DNA from: Bostrychus sinensis
Taxonomy: Eukaryota > Chordata > Actinopteri > Gobiiformes > Eleotridae
DNA length: 64,000 nt
Direction: 5' to 3'
Assembly: GCA_020698575.1 (NCBI GenBank)
Contig: CM036240.1
Span: 17,292,211 to 17,356,210, forward strand
Positions 56,020 through 64,000 of this stretch are shown piece by piece. Each line of letters starts with the position of its first letter. The stretch's first letter is position 1. Below the pieces are notes generated by a model. It was not told where the DNA came from, did no database searches, and worked only from the letters and a program-made list of their open reading frames with translations. The translations under genes and the position numbers were made by a program.

Positions 56020-57225
56020 TTATTCATTCAGCTATTCTCATTAGGATATGTGGGTGCTGGAGCTTATCTCAGATACATTGAGCCTGATGTGGGGTACACC
56101 CTGGACATTGGGCAGTAGGTCGCAGTAGGGCTGCAGCTATCAATTATTTTGGTAATCGATTAATCTATCGATTATTTAGTTCGATTAATTGAGTAATTGA
56201 ATATGCGTGTCTGCATATTTTAAAAGTAACACATTTTAATGCACATCTGTGAATCTGTCAGTCTAACATTAAGAAGTGTTTTTTCATATTTTACATTGCA
56301 AATTGCTTTGTACATTGCAAATAGCTTTGTAAATGTAGGCTTTATTATTATACATTATGATATGTTCTACTAATTATATACTTACTTATACTTTATACTT
56401 ACTTATACTGGGCTATATTATTATATACTAATTATATATTTAATCAGAATATTTGTAAATGCCTATACAAAACAATGCAAAAGCTGCAGAGGTGTGCATT
56501 CCCCTCACTGTTAAAAAGTATTTTAGTTGTAACCCTCTCTGCTTCTAAAAGTCATATCTATTATCATTTATACACCAGGGGTCTGTTAAAAGACGCTAAA
56601 CACCACTGAGCCCACACGGCTAATTAGCATAGCTACATAAACAAAGTTTGCAAGTTACCAGTGGATTGCACATCACACTACGCTGTTGATTTCTGCCAGT
56701 TTGCTGCCACCTACTGAACAAAGGTTTTACAGAGATAATAAGAATACTTTCTCTGTGATTATTAGTGTTTTTGTGGTCTGCAGGGTTTTCAGAGGCAGTA
56801 TTTAAGCTGCTCTGTGCGTTAGCTGTAGCATTAACCAAACAGTGCGACACTTGGAGGACGCCTTTTCCTCTAAAACCACTTTCACGATGGTGCTGTTCTC
56901 TGCGTAGTTTATATATACTTTTAAAATGCGAACTACAACTCAAATTTATTCAGTTTATAGCCGAACTCCAGCCTTACTGTCGCTAGTGTGTTGTGCATTA
57001 ACCGTGCAGAAACTTCGTTCCATGCATACAAAGTTCCCAGCGCTATGCGCCAGTCTTATTTACATTAATTAAATGAAGCTTTGACTTCAAAGAATGCTTA
57101 TCGAAGCTTTTTACTAATCGAATTACTCGAATAACTCGATTAATCATTGCAGCCCCAGGTCACAGGACTGACACATACTGACATCCAGCTGTTCTCTCTC
57201 ACATTCATTTACAAAAAAATTTATT
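56020..57225 (-). repeat. tRNA-derived SINE family A, split by hAT element
   Basis: Positions 56020-56117 carry 'gctggagcttatctcagata' and 'gatgtggggtacaccctgga'. Positions 57166-57225 continue with 'gactgacacatactgaca' and 'ctcacattcatttac'. The order matches the reference copy, with the hAT element at 56126-57157 inserted between them. Confidence 0.6.
56126..57157. mobile_element. hAT element, tagggctgcag ends, 1.03 kb
   Basis: The left end is tagggctgcagctatcaa. The right end on the minus strand is tggggctgcaatgattaa. The flanks ggtcgcag (56118-56125) and ggtcacag (57158-57165) match at seven of eight positions. 'cgattaat' and 'attactcga' motifs cluster near both ends in opposite sense. 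Interior open frames show no transposase. Confidence 0.75.
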
Positions 57226-57685
57226 CACTAATATCCTTTCTGTTCACAATACCGATGATTGTTTGTCCTAGACCAAATCTGAATACAGTGTATTCTGTGA
57301 TAATTCCTCCATTTCAGAAGTAATTGTTCCCTCAGACTCCAAGCTCTATTGTGCTTTTTTTCTGAACAAACAACAACAAAAACAAGAATGCTGCAGTATA
57401 AAAATAACTGTACCAAATACTGTGGAAAGTAGAGATTTTGTCCCGCCTGGCTTCCATTGCAGACTATTGAAGACACTTAAATGAGTCAGACTCTCTTGAG
57501 TGCACCTTCTTTCTCCTGAACAAGACAGTGAAATGTAATTTCAGTCCATTTGGTTGCTGGAGGTGCCATAAATTGCCAATAAAGCTTTATCCCATACTAG
57601 TTTGTAAGGAGTCTTAGGTGCTTAGAGATGAAACACATTCTCATTCCTATGTTGCTCTTGAAATGCAGACATCTCCACTGTAATT
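57226..57685. other. unannotated stretch before the tandem array
   Basis: AT-rich sequence with no repeat or coding signal I recognise. It forms the left flank of the array, ending 'atctccactgtaatt'. Confidence 0.4.
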
Positions 57686-58371
57686 AGGCCCGAGCCCCAA
57701 GGGTGGCGCAGGGCCTATTGTGTCTGCACAGCAGTGCGCGAAGCGCACTGCCCAAAAGTGCGCGAAGCGCACAAAAACAAAGCGCAAAGCACTTTGCCAA
57801 GTACACACTCATGGCAACAAGTACTACACAAACACAAATACCTCAGGTATGGAAGCCACATACTTGTTTTCGCTCAGAATCAATGGAAGTCAGTGGGCGA
57901 AGCCCACTCATAAGTGCGCGAAGCGCACAAAAACAAAGCGCGAAGCGCTTTCCCATGTACACACTCATGGCAACAAGTACTACACAAACACAAATACCTC
58001 AGGTATGGACGCCACATACTTGTATTTGCTCAGAATGAATGGAAGTCAGTAAGCGAAGCCCACTCATAAGTGCGCGAAGCGCACAAAAACAAAGCGCGAA
58101 GCGCTTTCCCATGTACACACTCATGGCATCCAGTCCTACACAATCATATATAGCTCAGGTATGGAAGCCACATACTTGTATTGGCTGAGAATGAATGGAA
58201 GTCAGTGGGCGAAGCCCATTCGTAGGTCAATGACGAGCGCGTAAGCGCTCGTCATTGACATTTGACCCCACGGTCACGTAGGGGACCTCGAGAGCTTTCC
58301 GAAAATATATAATTTGTGGGTATAATATAAACGGATATATTGTTTTTGCTCAAATTATTATTATTTTTATT
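57686..58371 (+). mobile_element. mini-hairpin element, 5' half of the outer copy
   Basis: It begins AGGCCCGAGCCCC, with GGGCCT about 25 bases later forming a 5' inverted repeat. Three 156-bp subrepeats follow (starts at 57758, 57914 and 58070). Each carries gtgcgc-gaa-gcgcac and a second hairpin of the aaagcgc-gaa-gcgcttt type, degraded in the first subrepeat. Linking gtgggc-gaa-gcccac motifs lie between them. A 15-bp-stem palindrome at 58226-58259 comes next, then a T/A-rich microsatellite where the copy stops and an inner unit starts. Its missing 3' half is at 61724-62906. Confidence 0.8.
58226..58259. repeat. perfect palindrome, outer copy
   Basis: Arms gtcaatgacgagcgc and gcgctcgtcattgac are separated by the loop gtaa. 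It marks the end of the 156-bp subrepeat block. Confidence 0.95.
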
Positions 58372-60028
58372 AGGCCCGAGCCCCAAGGGTGGCGCAGGGC
58401 CTATTGTGTCTGCACAGCAGTGCGCGCACTGCCCAAAAGTGCGCGAAGCGCACAAAAACAAAGCGCGAAGCGCTTTGCCATGTACACACTCATGGCATCA
58501 AGTACTACACAAACACAAATACCTCAGGTATGGAAGCCACATACTTGTTTTCGCTCAGAATCAATGGAAGTCAGTGGGCGAAGCCCACTCATAAGTGCGC
58601 GAAGCGCACAAAAACAAAGCGCGAAGCGCTTTCCCATGTACACACTCATGGCATCCAGTCCTACACAATCATATATACCTCAGGTATGGAAGCCACATAC
58701 TTGTATTGGCTGAAAATGAATGGAAGTCAATGGGCAACGTCCACTCAAATGACATTTGACCCCACGGTCACGTGGGGGACCTCGAGAGCTTTCCGAAAAT
58801 ATATAATTTGTGTGTATAATGTAAACGGATATATTGTTTTTGCTAAAATTATTATTATTTTTATTCTTCTTCTTCTTTCTTTATTTATTTTTCTTCTGCT
58901 CTTTGAGCGCTAATTTGACCCCCTGAACATTTATGAAAACTCACCAAATTTTGCCCAAAATTCAGGTGTGCTGAAAAATTTTGTTTTTTTTAGGCGCCAT
59001 ACTTAACAATACAAAAGTGGCGCGACAGCGCCACCTACAAAATTGAAAATACATTGCGCCAATGGGAGGCGGCCTAACGTAAAGTTTGTTGCAGACCCAC
59101 CAAATTCGGTAATCACATTGCTGACATCGAGCCGAGCAAAAAATATTATTATGGCCACGCCCCCTGACAAACCAGAAGTCGGCAATTTTGGATTGAAATC
59201 TGCGAAGTGCTGAGTCAGCAATTTTGCACGCGTCGTACTTTTTCTATCTCCTCCTTGGATGTTTCACGAAATGACCTCAAAATCGCTCTACATCATCTAC
59301 AGAAGAGGGGCATTAAAAGTTATCCAAATTCTTCGCAAAAGTTTTACGGTTTTTGTGCAGCGCAGCCGCAAATTTTACGAATTTTTTTTCGATTTCTCCG
59401 TACCTGCAATTTGCTACAATTCGCACATATTAACTCCAATTTGGCTCAAATTTTAAACACTCATAAACCCTCCAAGCCTAAACCCATTAAATAAGAAAGA
59501 ATGAAATTTGCCGCAATAGCGCCCCCTACAGAATGATACAAATATTTATATGGTGAGTAAAAAATTTAGTTTTTCAAAAATTTACAAAACTTGGCAGAAA
59601 AATACTTTATGTGACACCGATCACAAAAGCCAATGAGACCCATGTCATATTTTATACCGTGTTGTCATGGCGATGACTGAAACCTGCCATTTTATTCCAA
59701 TGGGACTGAAACAAAAATGGAATGAAAAAATAATAATTGAATAAACATGTGTCAAATTCAGCACAAATATTCTTGATGTCATCCTGATTAAAAATTCCAA
59801 TGGTACCCAAGCCGTATTTCATTCAATGTTGCCATGGCGATGGTCGAATTCTGCCATTTTATTCCAATGGGAATTACATTCAATGCAGTTCTATGGAGTA
59901 TTAGGACACTTTTGGCGTTTTTTTTTATCAAAAGGTACCGACAAAAAATTTGGCAAAATGGTTTCTCCTCTGCCCCAGCTCCGGTTGCGGCCGGCGAGGG
60001 CCTACCAATGCCGCTTGCGGCTTTAATT
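58372..60028 (+). mobile_element. mini-hairpin element, inner unit 1 (complete)
   Basis: The 5' end AGGCCC pairs both with GGGCCT at 58397-58402 and with a sub-terminal GGGCCT at 59998-60003. After the latter come a terminal hairpin gccgc-tt-gcggc (60010-60021) and the tail tttaatt. Two 156-bp subrepeats (58439, 58595) and a (TTATT)/(CTT) microsatellite at about 58850-58905 lie inside. The 3' part has a partly duplicated block ('ctgccattttattccaatgg' at about 59690 and 59850). No protein is encoded. This layout resembles non-autonomous Helentrons (HINEs). That family assignment is my inference. Confidence 0.75.
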
Positions 60029-61723
60029 AGGCCCGAGCCCCAAGGGTGGCGCAGGGCCTATTGTGTCTGCACAGCAGTGCGCGAAGCGCACTGCCCAAAA
60101 GTGCGCGAAGCGCACAAAAACAAAGCGCGAAGCGCTTTGCCATGTACACACTCATGGCAACAAGTACTACAATATCACAAATACCTCAGGTATGCAAGCC
60201 ACATACTTGTATTTGCTCAGAATGAAAAAAAGGCAGTGGGCGAAGCCCACTCAAAAGTGCGCGAAGCGCACAAAAACAAAGCGCGAAGCGCTTTCCCATG
60301 TACACACTCATGGCATCCAGTCCTACACAATCATATATACCTCAGGTATGGAAGCCACATACTTGTATTGGCTGAAAATGAATGGGAGTCAATGGGCGAA
60401 GTCCACTCAAATGTCAATGACGAGCGCGTAAGCGCTCGTCATTGACATTTGACCCCACAGTCACGTGGGGGACCTCGAGAGCTTTCCGAAAATATATAAT
60501 TTGTGGGTATAATGTAAACGGATATATTGTTTTTGCTAAAATTATTATTATTTTTATTCTTCTTATTCTTTATTTATTTTTCTTCTGCTCTTTGAGCGCT
60601 AATTTGACCCCCTGAACATTTATGAAAACTCACCAAATTTTGCCCAAAATTCAGGTTTGCTGAAAAATTTTGTTTTTTTTAGGCGCCATACTTAACAATA
60701 CAAAAGTGGCGCGATAGCGCCACCTACAAAATTGAAAATACATTGCGCCAATGGGAGTCGGCCGAACGTAAAGTTTGTCGCAGACCCACCAAATTTGGTA
60801 CACACATTGCTGAGGTGGAGCCAAAAAAAAAATATTATTATGGCCACGCCCCCTGACAAACCAGAAGTCGGTAATCTTGGATTGAAATCTGCAAAGTGCT
60901 GAGTCAGCAATTTTGCACGCGTTGTACTTTTTCTATCTCCTCCTTGGGCATTTAACCAAATGAGCTCAAAATTACTCTATATCATCTACAGAAGTGGGGC
61001 ATTAAAAGTTATCCAAATTCTTCGCAAAAGTTTTACGGTTTTTGTGCGGCGCAACCGCAAACTTTACGAATTTTTTTTCAAATTCTCAGTACTTTCATTT
61101 TGCTACAATTCGCACATATTAACTTCAATTTCGCTCAAATTTTAAACACTCATAAATCCTCCAAGCCTAAACCCATTAAATGAGAAAGAATGAAATTTGG
61201 CACGATAGCGCCCCCTACAGAATGAGACAAATATTTATATGGTCAGTAAAAAATTTAGTTTTTCAAAAATTTACGAAACTTGGCAGAAAAATATTTTATG
61301 TGACCCCGATCAAAAAAGCCAATGAGACCCATGTCATATTTTATACTGTGTTGTCATGGCGATGACTGAAACCTGCCATTTTATTCCAATGGGATTACAG
61401 CAAAAATTTCTATGGACAGAAAAAATAATACTTGAACGAAAATTTGTCAAATTTGGCACAAATATTCTTTATGTCATCCTGATCAAAAATTCCAATGGTA
61501 CCCAAGTTGTATTTGATTAGATGTTGCCATGGCGATGGTCGAATTCTGCCATTTTATTCCAATGGGAATTACATTCAATGCAGTTCTGTGGAGTATTAGG
61601 ACGCTTTTTGCCGTTTTTTTTATCAAAAGGTACCAACAAAAAATTTGGCAAAATGGTTTCTTCTCTGCCCCAGCTCCGGTTGCGGCCGGCGAGGGCCTAC
61701 CAATGCCGCTTGCGGCTTTAATT
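60029..61723 (+). mobile_element. mini-hairpin element, inner unit 2 (complete)
   Basis: It is joined head to tail to unit 1 with no spacer: ..gcggctttaatt directly followed by aggcccgag. It has the same anatomy, with subrepeats at 60101 and 60257, and keeps the large palindrome (60407-60452) that unit 1 has lost. The 3' end again shows the sub-terminal GGGCCT, the gccgc-tt-gcggc hairpin and tttaatt. By eye the unit is very similar to unit 1 along its length. Short open frames recurring in both reflect shared DNA sequence and are not genes. Confidence 0.75.
60407..60452. repeat. 46-nt perfect palindrome, inner unit 2
   Basis: Two 21-base arms are separated by gtaa (60428-60431). The left arm ends ..atgacgagcgc and the right arm starts gcgctcgtcat... 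At the matching place in unit 1 (58745-58759) only tcaaatgacatttga remains. Confidence 0.95.
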
Positions 61724-62906
61724 CTTCTTCTTCTTCTTCTTCTTCTTCTTCTTTCTTTATTTTTCTTCTGCTCTTTGATCGCTAATTTGACCCTCTGAAC
61801 ATTTATGAAAACTCACCAAATTTTGCCCAAAATTCAGGTGTGCTGAAAAATTTTGTTTTATTTAGGCGCCATTCGGAACATCACAAAAGTGGCGCAACGG
61901 CGCCCCCTGGAAAAATGCAAATACATTGCGCCAATGGGAGTCGGCCAAACGTAAAGTTTGTCGTAGACCCACCAAATTTGGTACACTCATTGCTGAGGTG
62001 GAGCCAAACAAAAAATATTATTATGGCCACGCCCCCTGACAAACCGGAAGTCGGCAATTTTGGATTGAAATTTGCGAAGTGCTGAGTCAGCAATTTTGCA
62101 TGCGTCGTACTTTTTCTATCTCCTCCTTGGGCGTTTAAGCAAATGACCTCAAAATCGCTCTACATCATCTACAGAAGTGGGGCATTAAAAGTTATCCAAA
62201 TTCTTCGCAAAAGTTTTACGGTTTTTGTGCGGCGCAGCCGCAAACTTTACGAATTTTTTTTCGATTTCTCCGTACCTGCAATTTGCTACAATTCGCACAT
62301 ATTAACTCCGATTTGCCTCAAATTTTAAACACTCATAAACCCTCCAAGCCTAAACCCATTAAATAAAAAAGAATGAAATTTGGCACAATAGCGCCCCCTA
62401 CAGAATGAGACAAATATTTATATGGCCAGTAAAAAATTTAGTTTTTCAAAAATTTACGAAACTTGGCAGAAAAATACTTTATGTGACGCCGATCACAAAA
62501 GCCAATGAGACCCATGTCATATTTTATACTGTGTTGTCATGGCGATGACTGAAACCTGCCATTTTATTCCAATGGAATTACTACAAAAATTTCAATGGAC
62601 AGAAAAAATAATACTTCAACCAAAATTTGTCAAATTCGGCACAAATATTCTTGATGTCCTCCTGATCAAAAATTCCAATGGTACCCAAGTCGTATTTGAT
62701 TCGGTGTTTCCATGGCGATGGTCGAATTCTGCCATTTTATTCCAATGGGAATTCCATTCAGTGCAGTTCTATGGAGTATTAAGACGCTTTTGGCAGTTTT
62801 TTTAATCAAAAGGCACCAACAAAAAATTTGGCAAAATGGTTTCTCCTCTGCTCCAGCTCCGGTTGCGGCCGGCGAGGGCCTACCAATGCCGCTTGCGGCT
62901 TTAATT
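61724..62906 (+). mobile_element. mini-hairpin element, 3' half of the outer copy
   Basis: It begins in the (CTT)n part of the microsatellite and continues with the same 3' domain as units 1 and 2. It ends with sub-terminal GGGCCT, the gccgc-tt-gcggc hairpin and tttaatt. It contains a tgcggc-gca-gccgca mini-hairpin near 62228. It lacks the 5' domain, which is found at 57686-58371, so the two pieces together make one full copy. Confidence 0.78.
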
Positions 62907-64000
62907 TGTTCTGTTTTTTCTCTCACAAACAGTACAATAGGGATGGGCAATTGGTTTAAAATTATATCACGATATATTTTGGTATTTATCGCGATAACTA
63001 TTAACGATGACATAATACAGGGCTTGACATAAAATTTATTGAATAACCAGTTAATAGATGGATATTTAATTAACTTTTGTTATTTTTTAATCAGAAATCA
63101 ATGTAAATACAAAATACAATTTTCTTCAGGAAATTTAGCCATAGTTTCGCACACTCTCAAACTGTCTGCCTGTGTCAGAGATAACAGAGTCCCACATTCA
63201 TATGAAAGGCTGTTGTAGTCTTTGACTTAATTGTTCAGTTTTTCCTCCACTGTGAACCTGACTGACCCAGTCTCTCCACATTTTAAAATAGGCTCCTGGC
63301 AGCTCTCAGGACATTCTCTTTTAGATTATAACAGCCAGAAATTAACAATAAAAAACATTTTTAAGTAGAAAATGAAATTATATGGAAACATTGTCATTGT
63401 CAAATTAAATATCAACAATATAAAACATATTTAACAATAGAATCAAAGTATATAAGGTGTAACTGAACTGGTCCCTTTCTGAACATCTATAGGAACAATA
63501 TAAACATTTATCTGTCAGACAGAGTCTGAATCTGAGATATCACAGTCACAGATGAGAAAATGCCGCTTCTTTCATTAGAGTTTGTTTTAGCTGTCTGCCA
63601 GTAATTACATTTACAGATTAAAATTCAAAGAACAATAAAGCTTTTTTTATGTTTCCTAAAGTAACTTTATAAGTATAAGTACTTTTTATTGAACTGAAGT
63701 ATAAGTCTACAAAAGCAACTGAGAAGATGGCATACATTTGTTGTATTTAGCTAAAAATTAATTGCCTTTATTTATAACTCATAATTATTGCCATCCTCCA
63801 AAAGCAGATAAAGTATAATAGCTGTGCATCTAATAGAAGCAGCCTTAAATAAAATTCAGTAATATTGGTGAGAAAAGACCAGAAAAGACACTGTTTGTCT
63901 GCCTGGAGGGAGATGCTCAGAGGGAGGGGCCTGTGAAACTCCCACAGATTTTGTTGCTCCTTAGCTTTTCTTTAGCTTGCTGCTAAAAACAAGCTACTTT
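62907..64000. other. right flank with hAT-like end
   Basis: At about 62938 'tagggatgggcaattggttt' followed by 'atatcacgatatattttgg' looks like the left end of a hAT-type element. No matching right end lies within the window. At 63018 'cagggcttgacataaaattt' resembles the terminus of the MITE at 7.4 kb. No gene is recognised. Confidence 0.4.

Noticed and set aside
56620..56986. Possible transposase remnant inside the 56-kb hAT element
   Set aside because: Open frames on both strands lack the TTDxW, CxxH or dimerisation motifs of hAT transposases.
59003..59221. Open frame of about 70 codons on the minus strand recurring in three array units (also 60692-60910 and 61881-62093)
   Set aside because: The units are similar DNA, so shared frames are expected. 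Many differences between copies change the amino acid, and no domain or start context supports coding.
57758..60257. Regularly spaced hairpin repeats resembling a CRISPR array or bacterial REP elements
   Set aside because: The period is 156 bp with conserved, not unique, intervening sequence. The context is a vertebrate genome, and the units are transposon-like.
59834..60445. 203-codon + open frame spanning the junction of two array units
   Set aside because: It crosses the unit boundary and runs through hairpin repeats. The translation is a by-product of the repeat sequence.

Overview
The window reads as vertebrate, almost certainly teleost fish, nuclear DNA. It is AT-rich and gene-poor, has no long open frames, and is full of fish-type interspersed repeats: hAT, Tc1/mariner, PIF/Harbinger and TTAA-target DNA elements, tRNA-derived SINEs, and truncated LINEs of the L2/Rex1 type. 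I assigned families from sequence patterns I recognise; no database search was possible.

Only one host exon can be supported. It is a short first coding exon on the minus strand (13518-13590) encoding a Kozak-context ATG and a cleavable signal peptide, followed by a strong splice donor. Its 5'UTR and promoter lie in a CpG-richer patch that ends in a CT/GA tract (about 13591-13790). By this reading, positions 1-13517 are the start of a long intron 1 and positions 13800-64000 are upstream intergenic DNA. The rest of the gene lies outside the window. Exon length, intron phase and the last residues are compatible with a contactin-associated protein (cntnap5-like) first exon, but this is only a hypothesis.

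Region by region. 1-13.5 kb: dispersed repeats, a PIF/Harbinger element inside a SINE, a TTAA-type MITE, a triple-nested repeat at 7.3-8.3 kb and a palindromic MITE at 10.3-11.0 kb. 15.5-21.3 kb: SINE, hAT MITE, (TA)n, Tc1 fragment, L2-like LINE tail, a minisatellite of about 570 bp and (CA)n. 24-27 kb: mariner relic, possible solo LTR and a cluster of SINEs. 31-38 kb: hAT MITEs with 8-bp target duplications. 39.8-42.8 kb: a 3.0-kb ZBED-type hAT transposon with perfect 8-bp duplications, BED finger, two introns and a dimerisation domain, disabled by deletion and frameshift. 43-48.6 kb: further DNA elements and two LINE tails, one lacking its catalytic reverse-transcriptase motif. 49-57.2 kb: several nested hAT and TTAA-type elements.

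57.7-62.9 kb: the most unusual structure. It is a tandem, self-nested repeat whose units carry many GCGAAGC mini-hairpins, a 156-bp subrepeat, a large perfect palindrome, and terminal/subterminal inverted repeats with a 3' hairpin. This architecture resembles non-autonomous rolling-circle Helentron (HINE) elements. No intact autonomous element, RNA gene or complete protein-coding gene is visible.
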